Source: Ctena decussata (lineage: Eukaryota > Mollusca > Bivalvia > Lucinida > Lucinidae). Taken from it: a DNA stretch of 64,000 bases. The stretch covers positions 80,651,903 to 80,715,902 of the forward strand of contig OZ022499.1 in NCBI GenBank assembly GCA_963989385.1, read 5' to 3'. Made by a program: the position numbers and the translations under genes. Position 1 is the stretch's first letter. The number at the start of each line of letters is the position of its first letter. The notes under the pieces are model-generated. The model had not been told where the DNA came from. It saw nothing but the letters and a program-made list of their open reading frames with translations, and did not search any database. Of the stretch, positions 53,451-63,594 are shown piece by piece.

Positions 53451-53744
53451 AACTTTACTGATTGCTCAAATTATTTATTGGTCTTCAACTAGAAAGTCCT
53501 AGTATTAATGAAAAATGTTTTGAATAAGTTAATTATTTGCTCTATATTCTCCTCTACATTTTCATTTTAAAGTCTTTGGACAGGTAGTCCTTAGAGGTGA
53601 ATAAACGTCAAGCGGTTATAGCTGTTAAATGTTTCGATTTGTAGGCCAACAAATGAAAATGGATGAATTTTGTACAAATTGATTAATTTCACTATCTGTG
53701 CATTTATATCATCGTATAACTTGTTGCAGTTTTACCTTTGGTTA

Positions 53745-54008
53745 TTTGTCTGACTCAAGAGCCAGAGGTCTCAGGCTCGATACTCAGTCAGGCCACATAC
53801 TTTCGCGTCTCCTTCCGCTGATTCAAGAAGGGCAGTTGTCAGCTGCTGGCGAAAGACGAAAGTATGTGCACTTACTACTGGTTAACCGTTTAAGAGGTCT
53901 ACGCCAGCCTAGGAATAGTGTGGTTAGGGTAACTGACCGTACTTACATGACCATTGCTGTATACCGTGGACCTAAAGCAATAAATCAACAACAAAAACAA
54001 CAACAGCA
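53745..54008 (+). mobile_element. tRNA-derived SINE, degraded second copy
   Basis: In plus orientation it matches the SINE at 12053-12323 along its body: GCCACATACTTTCG, CCTTCCGCTGATTCAAGAAGGGCAGTTGTCAG, TGTGCACTTA.TACTGGTTAACCG and TACCGTGGAC. The tRNA head is eroded (CTCAGGCTCGATACTC in place of the B box). The tail is (CAA)n-rich. The 112-codon ORF across it is not a gene. Confidence 0.82.
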
Positions 54009-54449
54009 TTTCGTTACTACACCGAGCCACAAATGAAACGATAAGACAAGAAACAAGATGGAAAATAAAACCGCACCATAACAGGGAGCAAAGCTCATGA
54101 CATGTCTGATAAGAATCAGAATTGGGTTAGATCGAAATAAAGCTCCACCTTTGACATCAATCAGTGAGAAAATCAATGCTTAAAAAGTGAGTGTCAGTTA
54201 AAACTGCTAGGGCTCTAAAATAGTTCTGCTGGGCTCCAAATAAGATATGCTGTCAGTCTAGGTTAAGTAATTACAGGGTCAGTTTTGAAAAAAGAAAGAA
54301 AAGAAGCCCACCAAATCCGTCTCTCGATACTGAGACGACCATTTTCTGATCTTTACCTCAGGTGTGGTGGGTGGCTAAATTTAGAATTTAGCTCAAAGGG
54401 ATAACTTTTCGGGGTGGGCCATTAAAACTATTTACAAGAAGCAGATCAA

Positions 54450-54720
54450 TGGTATGCTAAAACACGAGCCTCTTGACTGATAATCTGAACAAGGGTCTTA
54501 AACTCCTCAGCGGGTTTGGCAGAAACCGCCGAAGAGGGGAGACTATTCCACATAGAAATAGTCCTGAAAAAAAAATCTTCAGGACATCACTATATGCAAG
54601 GTATCTAGTGTATTGTGAAACACGGGATGTCCTAGTTCTTCTCAAATGATTTGATCTGAAAAGTTTCTGGTGTTTGCTGGGTTTCGACAAGGTGACATTT
54701 TCACTGATATGGTTTTAACT
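54450..54720 (-). pseudogene. LINE C-terminal fragment 1 (minus strand)
   Basis: Reading through two frameshifts, the minus strand gives NHLRRTRTSRVSQYTRYL, FRTISMWNSLPS and KPAEEFKTLVQ, the usual C-terminal signature of non-LTR retrotransposon polyproteins. Upstream RT is absent. The A8 run near 54567 is one point where the frame was lost. Confidence 0.65.
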
Positions 54721-55369
54721 CTGAATTATGATAATACAGAGATTATAGTTCACTTTAATGTAACTTGAACATGGGGAATCAAGAACCGAATATACAGTTC
54801 AACAAGATAATGCTTTTTCTAATGCATTTGGGTCCCTGACGACCCACATTCAGAAGCACTGAAGTATAATTTACTGGGATCAGAATTTCTTTAATTTTAT
54901 CATACCCATACTAGGGGTATACAGCCTGTTTTATGGTAAGTATAAAATCTTGACAACAACTGGATCATACTTCAACTGATAATTAATTTTTGATATAGGT
55001 GTGGTTTTTACTGATTTTAAGGGGCTATACTAAACAAAAAATATTTTATACATAGCCCCTACTTGAAACATGAATATACACATTTCTAAAATGTTCCACG
55101 CCAATTCACCGATTTAAGTTTGTAAATGATTATAAAATATGAAAAATTGATTGTACTAGGGACTCATTTTCAGTTACTTAAATCAATCCTGTGCTATGCT
55201 ATTGTCAATCTGTTAAATCAATCTATCTACATATACATCTACCAATAAAGTGCATGGCCAATATTGGCATAGTCGCACTGTGAACAACCTTAAAACATTT
55301 GTGCTGGGAGGTTCTTATGTACAGTTAAAACCAGATAAAAACATATTGCTCACAATCACGGTCTTAGGA
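54721..55369. other. Non-coding, nothing recognised
   Basis: AT-rich, no ORF of note, no tandem structure. Confidence 0.4.
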
Positions 55370-55850
55370 TACCTGCACTGACAAGGAGCTTGAAGTCATC
55401 CAAAGTCGGTGCTGATATGACATTGGCAGGCAGGCCATTCCAGAGACGGCTTGTTGATGGAAAGAAGGGTCCCTGGTAGGCGTTGATGGAGCAAAATATT
55501 GGAAGGAATAGTTCATAGTGTCCTCTAGTTGCTACTCATGTGGCTGTCAGGTACTGGCCTGGAGGGATTTCAACGAGGTTAGTGACGATCCTTTACATCA
55601 TTGTGACTTTGCTCTGGTGTCGCCTCGATTCAAGGTCCTCCCAACCAAGTTCTGGCCAAATTGAAGTGACACTGCAGGTTCGGCGTTAGTCAGTTAAGCA
55701 AAATCTGGCGGCACGCCTCTATACAGACTATGTTTGGCTATGTTGAATTTTGTCACTGGGTCCCATACCGTCGAAGCATACTCGAGCTGTGGTCGGCTTA
55801 TGGACTTGTAGCATTCGGCCTTAACATCCTTTTGATGCCTCATCTTGACG
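55370..55850 (-). pseudogene. LINE C-terminal fragment 2 (minus strand)
   Basis: On the minus strand: KAECYKSISRPQLEYAS (about 55785-55830) and VWDPVTKFNI, later ATRGHYELFLPIF, FFPSTSRLWNGLPANV and PTLDDFKLL (about 55390-55470). These follow the order of RT thumb and C-terminal domain of Jockey/CR1-like LINEs. Stops and small indels interrupt the frame. Its 5' border abuts the paralogue block at 55857. Confidence 0.65.
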
Positions 55851-55856
55851 GAATAC

Positions 55857-56033
55857 CTTTTCTACATACACATATATAATTGATGCAACCTATTCATGTC
55901 GAACTGGAACATGCCAAAAATAAGATTGTGCCCCATAAAGGTACAGCTGGGATCCGGATATCAGTTGTTTTAACAACAGAAAGTCGGTCATAAAATGTTT
56001 TGACCAGTTTTTAGTTATTTTGAATACTCCATG
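55857..56033 (-). repeat. Right copy of block a, part next to the RTE insertion
   Basis: Reverse complement of 39906-40075 (shared TCGAACTGGAACATGCC and GTTTTAACAAC). It ends in GAATACTCCAT (56023-56033), duplicated at 58628-58638 after the RTE LINE. Confidence 0.8.
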
Positions 56034-56036
56034 GAC

Positions 56037-56707
56037 ATGACGACAGTGAGGTAGAACACTTCTACCAGCAACTCCAGGAAATCATAGACCAAACACCCAA
56101 GAAGGACATTCTGGTTGTACAAGGGGATTGGAATGCTAAGGTTGGAAAGGATGCACAGGCAGACTGGGAAAGCGTTTGTGGACCCTACTGCAATGACGAG
56201 ACAAATGAGAGAGGTCTCAGACTTTTAGAGTTTGCAACCTGTAACAGCCTAGTACTGACAAACACCCTTGGCCCTCACAAACCATCAAGAAGATGGACAT
56301 GGCACAGCCCAGATGGTAAACACCACAATCAGATTGATTACATCTTGGTGAGGAAGCGCTTCCGATCAGGAGTCAACATCCATAGGACAAGGAGTTTTCC
56401 TGGAGCTGACATAGGAAGTGACCATGACCTGGTCATGATGACCTTCCAAGTTCGTCTGAAGAAGGCTAGAAAGCCAACCCAGCCAAGACTGAAGTTTGAT
56501 CTTGAGAAGCTAAGGGACCCAGAGGTGGCATGCACTTTTCAAGCAACAATAGGTGGAAAATTTGCACCACTCATTGGTCTGAGGGATGATGACATGGACA
56601 TAGATACCATGATTACCACCTACAATACAGTAGTGACTGATGCAGCCAGTGAGATACTTGGGAAGGAACGTCGTAGGAAAAAGCCATGGGTCACAAGATG
56701 TTCTTGA
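56037..56707 (+). pseudogene. RTE endonuclease, C-terminal part
   Basis: The open frame begins at the truncation point (DDSEVEHFYQQL) and contains ILVVQGDWNAKVG with the D.N catalytic pair, RRWTWHSPDGKHHNQIDYIL, and GADIGSDHDLVMMTF with the terminal SDH motif. It therefore covers the second half of an apurinic-type endonuclease; the first catalytic residues (N and E) are lost. The frame ends in a stop at about 56705 through a 1-nt indel and continues in the frame of the RT ORF. Confidence 0.8.
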
Positions 56708-58613
56708 CCTCTGTGATGAGAGGAGAAATTTGAAGAAGAAGAGGCATGGAGCAGGAGGAGCAGAAGAATACAGGGAAGCAAACAAGAGGATTCAGAAGGC
56801 AGTGAAGAAAGCGAAGGAGGACTGGATAGCTAGTCAGTGCGAGGAGATCGAAACTTGCCTGACCAAAAACAACAGCAAGAAAGCATACCAGCTGGTGAAG
56901 GATCTAACTTCAGAGAAACAGGGTAGATCCACAACTATCCAGGACAAGTCTGGGAAATGCCTTACAGAAGAACAAGAGATTCTCAGCAGATGGACAGGAT
57001 ATTGCTCAGAATTATACAACCATGAGACTGATGGTGACAATACGGTTCTGGACTGCAGTCAGCCCCCAGAAGAAGATCAACAACCAATCCTTCGTGAGGA
57101 AGTTGAGATTGCAGTAGCAGCACTGAAGAAGGGAAAATCTGCCGGAGTTGATAATATACCAGCAGAACTTGTTCAAGCTGGAGGGGAGACCATGATTGAT
57201 GTTTTAACAGATATCTGTAACAGGATCTGGAGAACAGGAGAATGGCCTACCCCATGGACTCAGTCGCTGATTATTACTCTCCCTAAAAAGGGCAACCTAC
57301 AGCTCTGCCAGAACTACAGAACCATCAGCCTCATCAGTCATTCAAGCAAAGTCATGCTGAAAGTCATCCTGAACAGGCTTAAGCCACAAGCCGAAGAGAT
57401 AATCGCTGAGGAACAGGCTGGGTTCCGAGCAGGAAGGAGCACCACAGAACAGATCTTCAACCTTAGAATCCTGTGTGAAAAGTATCTCCAACATCAGCAG
57501 AATCTGTACCATGTCTTCATTGATTTCAAAAAAGCCTTTGACAGGGTATGGCATGCAGCCTTATGGGCCACCATGAGGAAGTACAATATCAATGCAAACC
57601 TAGTTCGCACCATTGAGCAGCTATACGTCAAGGCTTCAAGTGCAGTGCTGATAAATGGCAGCACAGGAGATTGGTTCAGAACAACAGTTGGAGTAGGACA
57701 AGGATGTCTTCTGTCACCCACCCTCTTCAACATTTTTCTCGAAAGGATCATGTCTGATGCTCTGGAAGAACATGACGGAAAGGTTAGCATAGGCGGCAGA
57801 AATATTACCAACCTGCGGTTTGCCGATGACATAGACGCTCTTGCTGAGGAAGAGCAGGAACTAGAAGCTCTAGTTGAAAGTCTCGACCAAACCTGCACAA
57901 GGTATAAGATGGAGATCAGTGCTGAGAAGACCAAACTGATGACAAACAGCGCAGATGGCATCCAGAGGGAGATCAAGGTAAAGGGGCAGAAGCTGGGTAC
58001 TGTAAGCAGCTTCAAATACCTCGGAGCGGTTGTCTCAGATGATGGCTCAAAACAGGAGGTTCTCTCAAGGATAGCACAAGCCACTTCAGCTCTTGCCAAG
58101 CTGAAACCAATTTGGAGAGATAACAACATATCTCTTGGATCAAAGGTGAAACTTATGCGCTCCCTTGTCATTTCCATATTTCTGTATGCCTGTGAATCAT
58201 GGACCTTGACAGCAGAGTTAGAGAAAAGAACGCAGGCCTTTGAGATGAGATGCTACCGAAGGTTACTGAACATTTCGTACAAGGACCATGTAACCAATGA
58301 GGAGGTTCGCAGGAAGATCCAAGCAGCCATTGGAGAATATGATGAACTCCTGACACTGGTCAAGAAACGGAAACTAAGGTGGTTTGGCCACGTCTCAAGG
58401 TCTTCTGGTTTAGCAAAGACAATTCTTCAGGGCACAGTGAAAGGAAAAAGAAGAAGAGGTAGACAGAAGAAGAGGTGGGAAGACAATATCAAGGAGTGGA
58501 CAGGAATGGATTTTGCCAGCTCAACTAGGGCAGCTGAAGACAGGACAAGGTGGAAAGGGATTGTTTTGAAGTCATCTGTGGTGCCCCAACGACTTAGTAA
58601 GGTTAAGGGATAG
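56695..58613 (+). CDS. RTE-type reverse transcriptase, long intact frame
   Basis: About 640 residues after discarding a shadow N-terminus before 56695. Order: connecting helices (DLCDERRNLKKKRHG, a region before RT rich in K/E); KGKSAGVDNIPAELVQ; NYRTISLISHSSKVMLK; EEQAGFRAGRSTTEQI; VFIDFKKAFDRVWH (catalytic Asp); VGVGQGCLLSPTLFNIF; LRFADDIDALAE (FADD active site); FKYLGAVVSDDG; then the C-terminal SLVISIFLYACESWTL and LRWFGHVSR, with a final basic RRGRQKKRWEDNIKEW. These are hallmarks of the RTE clade. The frame is complete to its stop at 58611-58613. Upstream it joins the truncated endonuclease by a frameshift, so the copy is dead on arrival. Confidence 0.88.
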
Positions 58614-58638
58614 AATAGAATAGAATAGAATACTCCAT

Positions 58639-58930
58639 ATGAATTACCGAAACTGTGTTGTATGAAACCATTCCTAAGAAAGGCCATGGCATCTATGATG
58701 GAATATATAATCGCCGGCGTGCGAATAAGGCCCGACCGTGTTGATGATAATGATTCTTATCCGCACGACCGTCGTGCCGATACCCTCGTCCAATTAAATG
58801 CGTCTCGTCCAATTAAATGCGCCCGCTCACGCGCTGTCAAATGTAAGCAAGTGACGTCATACTGAAGTGGACATGGTTTCAGAAAACAGATTCGCTGTTA
58901 GTCGCCAAATTTTATCTTCTTTTGTGGCTT
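58639..58930 (-). repeat. Right copy of block a and b junction, with minisatellite locus 4
   Basis: 58639-58720 is the reverse complement of about 39826-39900; 58715-58790 carries the GCACGACCGTCGTGCC/GATTCTTATC minisatellite; 58785-58830 holds a tandem duplication of TCGTCCAATTAAATGCG; 58860-58930 matches 49055-49100 inverted. Confidence 0.75.
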
Positions 58931-59205
58931 TCTTGAAATACATACTGATGGATTGTAGGTTGCGGATGATAGAAAACATTTTGTTACAAGTAACCGCTAC
59001 GTACATTGGAACGCTTTTTGCTGTTTACTACTTGAAAAAACGTGTTGGGAACGAGTTTTCGTGGTGGGTGGGGTAAAAAAGGCATTGCATTCCTGTATTT
59101 TTATAATACATATATGTATAAATATGAACGCGATTCTGTTGAATTTGCATTTTTTTTTTTTTATTGACGAAATTTCAGACTCCTGTGGTACGTACGTACG
59201 GACAG
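58931..59205 (-). repeat. Right copy of block b
   Basis: Reverse complement of 45319-45612, with shared ATTCCTG, GAGTTTTCGTGG and AAGTAACCGCTACGTACATT. The ORFs at 58867-59282 lie within this repeat and have no recognisable domain. Confidence 0.8.
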
Positions 59206-59589
59206 GGGTGATACTATATGCCCCCCCCCCCCCCCATTTTAAATGGCGGGGGCATAATAAACAGACAGGAAAGCGTCCATAGTTGCAGAAATTTCAAAAG
59301 TGGAATTTTCAATGAATTTATGGCCAAGAAATATGGATATAAGTGAAAATAAACATATTAGATCTACCTGTTGTCTTGTAAGTACAGTGATATTGCTTTG
59401 ATTCTAAGCATGTTTATTTGATTTTTTCACTGAGTTGGCGGCAAAGCTTCAGTGTACAGGATCAAAGGTCAACGTGACCAAATGACGTAATATCTATGAA
59501 AATCTCGCGACCTAAAGGAAGGTATCGAAAACATATGAGTGGCGGTAATGTATGACGTCACGATACCGTGAGAATAGGGAGTGCCAGTC
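59206..59589. other. Non-coding, nothing recognised
   Basis: Poly-C run (about 59221-59235) followed by AT-rich DNA. A CRE-like TGACGTCA occurs at about 59549. No ORF. Confidence 0.4.
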
Positions 59590-60151
59590 TAATGGCGGTT
59601 TACTGGGTTCATAACCTCACATGATGATGTAGGTTATGCAGTGCAGAACTAGGTGAAATTCTCAAAAAATCACAAAAATACCCTGAAACAATAGATATAA
59701 TACTAAGCATAAATAAAGGATACAGGGTCAAAAAGGATACTCTGGGCGCTGACACAGAATGTAAAATTCGGCTACGGAAAAAGTCCGAAGCAGAACAAAA
59801 AATGGCAGAAAAAAATTCTGCGTCAGACAATAATTGCAAGGAAAATGAACTGGGACTTACCCGCGCTACCAATTATACGACGCAGCGCCAGTTGTTAAAC
59901 ATGTGCTCACCTTTATAGCGCTCCGGTCCCGACGAAAGACTAGGTCTGTTCAGGTCAAGAGCTGGTGGTGGAGTGAGGGCGAGTCCCTCGTGCGGAACTC
60001 GCACGTGACCTATCTCCGGTGATTTCCGTCTGTCGTCGGGGAATCGCCTGGCGATGTTTAGTTGTGCACTGCATAACCTACATCATCATATAGTTGTGCA
60101 CTGCATAACCTACATCATCATATGAGGTTATGAACCCAGTAAACCGCCATT
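59590..60151. mobile_element. ~560-bp element with ~57-bp terminal inverted repeats
   Basis: AATGGCGGTTTACTGGGTTC...GTTATGCAGTGCA (59591-59646) is the reverse complement of about 60096-60151. The inner part of the right repeat (TTGTGCACTGCATAACCTACATCATCATA) is tandemly duplicated (from about 60062 and 60094). The inverted paralogue at 42885 passes directly from GAGAATATGGAG to TAGAGTAAAGCG, without this sequence, so it is an insertion. An open frame without ATG (59628-59918) runs through the interior. Target duplication is too short to fix, so the superfamily is unknown. Confidence 0.82.
59628..59918 (+). other. Stop-free 96-codon frame without ATG inside the inverted-repeat element
   Basis: Between stops at 59625 and 59916 the frame encodes a lysine/glutamate-rich peptide (LGEILKKSQKYPETIDIILS..., RLRKKSEAEQKMAEKN). 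An AG acceptor-like TATGCAGTGCAG precedes it. It may be an exon captured by the element, the remains of its own protein, or chance in AT-rich DNA. No family is recognised. Confidence 0.25.
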
Positions 60152-60625
60152 TCATGGAGTAAAGCGATAAAAACCGTTTATACCGCATGACTGTGTATAC
60201 GTAAGTGCGGTATTTTTAGCACAGTTGGTATGTAGCTGGAAATATCTGATGAGGTGTATTGTTTCGCCCTTATCAATCAGCTGGCAGTCAAAAGATAAAC
60301 AACAGAATTTTTCACTCATTAAGCATCCAATTTCAGAACATAAACTAATCCTTAGCCTGTTTATATAAATTATTTATTCGGTTTTGCATGAAAAGAGACC
60401 GAACGCCATGTGCGTACAGTAGCCTATATATAGGTAGTCAAGTCAGCCGTGTAGGCTCAGACTGGCCGCCCTTATAATTTCCACGTTGTTCACACATTGC
60501 GCTCGCGAAAACAAATGCCCCGGCCGATCTGAGTCTAACTTGTTTTCAAATAGTTCAAGATGCATTTTCACGTGCCAACACTCATTTCTATTCCGCAGCT
60601 TTTTCTAGATTTTAGAAATATGAAT
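60152..60625 (-). repeat. Right copy of block c, directly upstream of the helicase gene
   Basis: Reverse complement of 42390-42885. It ends about 110 bp before the helicase ATG, so the helicase promoter and 5' UTR probably derive, at least in part, from this repeat. Confidence 0.88.
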
Positions 60626-60733
60626 TGTGTTTTAATAGAAAATGTGAATTGTGATTAGAAAAGATATTACGGATGTCTCTGGCTGTTTTTAACTGAAATA
60701 ACTTTAACTGAAATAACTGTTCTCATCAAAAAC

Positions 60734-61082
60734 ATGGATCATGTTAAGAAATGTATTGAGCAGGCCGAAAAAGATGTAGATATGTTGTTTTCTCTTTCCA
60801 CTAAAATTGCATTGTCAGCTGTTAATATGAGACGACGTGCAGAATATTCTTATTTGAAACCGCTACAGTATCAAAGTCTTAAAGCAGCCACTTGCTCAGA
60901 TTCCATGATAATTCTTCCAACAGGATATGGAAAATCGCTAATTTTTGAAATGCTTCCATTGCTGAACAATACACAAATACTCATTGTGAGTCCCCTAAAT
61001 GCTATTATTGAAGAGCAAGTGTCTAAATTTGGGGCCGACTATACGTGTCTAGATTTCACGCTACAAGAAGTTCTAAAGAAAG
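60734..61082 (+). CDS. RecQ-like DNA helicase, exon 1
   Basis: Start ATGG with A at -3. The encoded 116 residues begin with a short helical N-terminus, then the RecQ motif-0-like LKPLQYQSLKA with its conserved Gln, Walker A (ILPTGYGKSLIFEMLPLL, residues about 63-80) and motif Ia (ILIVSPLNAIIEEQV). The exon ends AAAG|GTAAGA (61082/61083), phase 1. RecQ helicases unwind DNA 3'-5' using ATP, typically in recombination and fork repair in the nucleus. The N-terminus is short, as in minimal RecQ-like proteins. Intron 1 is 1.5 kb and carries a TTAA-flanked element. The local naming (RECQL, BLM, WRN or an expanded invertebrate subfamily) cannot be decided. Confidence 0.82.
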
Positions 61083-62585
61083 GTAAGAAACACTTGCACT
61101 TTATTTTCAAACAGTATTTCCAATGAAAAAAAAAATGAAAGAAATCGGTATTCCATAATCAGGGTATTGTATCGTAGGCAGCAGAGTTTGTTTTTCAGTT
61201 AAGTACCATATGTACTGATGAATGAAAATGTAAGCAAGACAAACAAAGCTTCTTCCGCTCAGAGCCCTCAAATTGAAAACTCTGTTGCAGCTGATATTTT
61301 AGTGGTATAATCCCTAGAGTTTGGAGGGGGGGGGGGCTTGGTACTCAGATCTCAGATTTGTTCTTGCTATATAGGCTAAGCCCCAGCATCTACTGTTTGC
61401 CATAATAATAATAAAAATACAAACAAATAGCTAGTCTTACAGGTAACCCCCAAAATACCAGGTATATCAGGCATACTTGAAAATTTAGCTTAACCCCAAA
61501 AATATCCCTATTAGGCACCGTGACATTTTTGTTTAATGAATGACAGTTGTGCTGTGTATTGGAGAAAATGAAAATTCATCACAGAACATAGAAATGACCC
61601 CCAAAATAGTCCAATTCAGAACTGACCCGTCAAACATATCCACAAAAGTGTCCATACCCAAAAACATAGTCATTTTTAATGACCACCCAATCACCCCGCC
61701 CCCCAAACCCCACCTCTCAAAAAAAGAAGAACGAAAAAAAAAGTGAAATTCAAGTTTTTAAAGGTAGGTTCCTGTACTAGCGATAACAATTATGTCCACA
61801 AAATAATTTCGTCTTTTTCCGAGCGGTATTGTATTCTCTTATTTTTCTGAATTTGTTGCTACTGAGAAACTCGTCAGATGTTGAAGAAAATAGTCGTTTT
61901 TCGTTTTGGTTTATTTTCTTTCGTTGGAATTCCAGTTCTAAAAATAACTATGTTTATTATGTCTATAAGTGCGCGATGTCTGATGCCATTCTCAAAAGGT
62001 CAATTTTCCCTTGTCGTGAGCTCTCCTAGAGGTCCTGGCATGGTGGATGGGTTAAAACTATCCCAAAATGCAATGCAGCATGACCTCAGCTGTGTTATCT
62101 ATTTTTGGCGCGAACTAAAAATAGCGCTAACTGGTGTGCGAAGCAGAGTTAGGAAATCCCTTGCAAAACAACTTTTCTAATATTCTTTTGATTTACACAT
62201 TTTAGTGAAACTTATTCATTCCCTTTTATAAGTGCTTTCCAACAACTTGGATGAAAGATCATCAAAAGTATGATGCATTCCAAAGTACAGGAACCTACCT
62301 TTAAGCCCTAAACATAGGCCTGATCTATGTTGCTAGAAAATATCAGAGTCCCCCTCCCCACCCCGCATAATGGCCTACTGTGATATAGTGGTCAGGCTGT
62401 TTGTTATTTAAGATTTTACAAGCTGTATAGGAGCTTATGCGAGACTCGTTAAGAAATGAGTACTAAAAGATTTATAAGGTCCTTTAGCCAAGGGACTTTC
62501 GCAAGGCTTTGGCATATAGTAATAAGCGATTTCATCAGGCAGCAGTTACAGCACTCTTTATTTATTATTTAATATTCTTATTCAG
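61083..62585 (+). other. Helicase intron 1
   Basis: GTAAGA donor and TTATTCAG acceptor. Contains a poly-G run (about 61326-61336), AT-rich DNA, and the TTAA-flanked inverted-repeat element at 61762-62300. ORFs inside are intronic and not coding. Confidence 0.75.
61762..62300. mobile_element. 539-bp MITE with TTAA target duplications
   Basis: The left end AGGTAGGTTCCTGTACT (from 61762) is exactly complementary to AGTACAGGAACCTACCT at the right end (to 62300). TTAA lies outside both ends (61758-61761, 62301-62304). TTAA duplications are the mark of piggyBac and Kolobok transposons. There is no transposase; the two ORFs within are short and domain-free. It is a non-autonomous insertion in the helicase intron. 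Confidence 0.85.
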
Positions 62586-63178
62586 GCCATGCGGCGGTTG
62601 ATGGGTTTATCAACGGGAAAAGTACTTATCTCATTGGTCACCCTGAGCCAATCATGGAGAAGGTCATCATAGAAGAACTGAGGAAACCTCACTGGAAAAT
62701 TTCTCATATAGTAGTTGATGAGGCACACTGCGTGGTCAGTTGGGGAGAACAGTTCAGGCCAGATTTTAAGAAAATATCAACCCTACGTTCGATCTTTCCT
62801 GCTGCTAAATTTATGTGTTTGACGGCGACAGCCACAAAAAGAATGCAGAATGAAATCATCAACACTTTACACATGAAAGGAGTCAAAACAGTAGCCACTA
62901 AAAGTAACAGACCGAACATCAAAATTATGGTAAAAAAGCGTCCACCAGTAACGGGAAAGACATCAACTGAAGAATCTGCAGATACCGTTCTAGACCCTAT
63001 AATTCAAGAATTATTATGTGATCCAAAAAACTTCCCCAAAACTATTGTCTACACAAAACTGAAATGGTGTGGATACGCATACGAAAAGTTCTACAGGGAG
63101 ATTTTACTGTCAAACCATTTAAACAAAGGTGATCTGATAAGAATGATATCTCAGTATCATGCTCCGTCAACAGAAGCG
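62586..63178 (+). CDS. RecQ-like DNA helicase, exon 2
   Basis: Acceptor TTATTCAG|GC; the frame joins exon 1 (phase 1) as ...KKGHAAVDGF. About 197 residues with the DEAH box and aromatic-rich loop (VVDEAHCVVSWGEQFRPDF), diagnostic of RecQ, motif III (CLTATAT), and the start of RecA-like domain 2 (KTIVYTKLKWCGYAYEKF, motif IV region). Ends GAAGCG|GTAAGA, phase 0. The aromatic loop (W, F) and adjacent FRPDF are intact, so ATP hydrolysis coupling should be preserved. The first ATG in the block (62654) is not the true start. Confidence 0.85.
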
Positions 63179-63594
63179 GTAAGAATTATGCATCTATATA
63201 AATAACGAAACTGTAAATAGCTGAGGCAAACTTACTGATAAAAAATAAAAGTTTGAATATATACATGTAAAAGGTGATCTGAATGCTCCATACAAATATT
63301 GCACTTTTTTCCTTTTTTTATTTTTTCCTTTTTGCCTTTTCACCTTTTTTTGATAGCATAATATTTAGTTCGTCGTTCATAAATTACTTCTACTGAGAAA
63401 AGGCACACATCCCATCTACATATTCGACAACTTTCTCTGCTTACTGAACTACTCATCCTCTATCAGGCACCCGACATAGCACGCAATTCTGCATTTATAG
63501 AGCCATTTTGTATATTTCTGCTGGTTGAATCAGCAGTCATATTCTCATATTGCAAATGAAGACAGTCTTTCACGCTAATTTCTTTTAATTTCAG

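Larger units (their letters stand above)
56034..58627 (+). mobile_element. 5'-truncated RTE-type LINE with 11-bp target duplication
   Basis: Bounded by GAATACTCCAT at 56023-56033 and 58628-58638. It lacks the N-terminal half of the endonuclease, has one frameshift near 56690, and ends in a (TAGAA)n tail (about 58610-58630), a 3' structure typical of RTE elements. The uninserted paralogue at 39906 confirms the boundaries. Confidence 0.88.

Noticed and set aside
53698..54036. 112-codon ORF as a protein gene
   Set aside because: It coincides with a degraded SINE copy and ends in a CAA-repeat tail.
58867..59282. ORFs with hydrophobic segments as membrane proteins
   Set aside because: They lie entirely in a duplicated repeat block whose paralogue at 45.3-45.6 kb does not keep the frames open.
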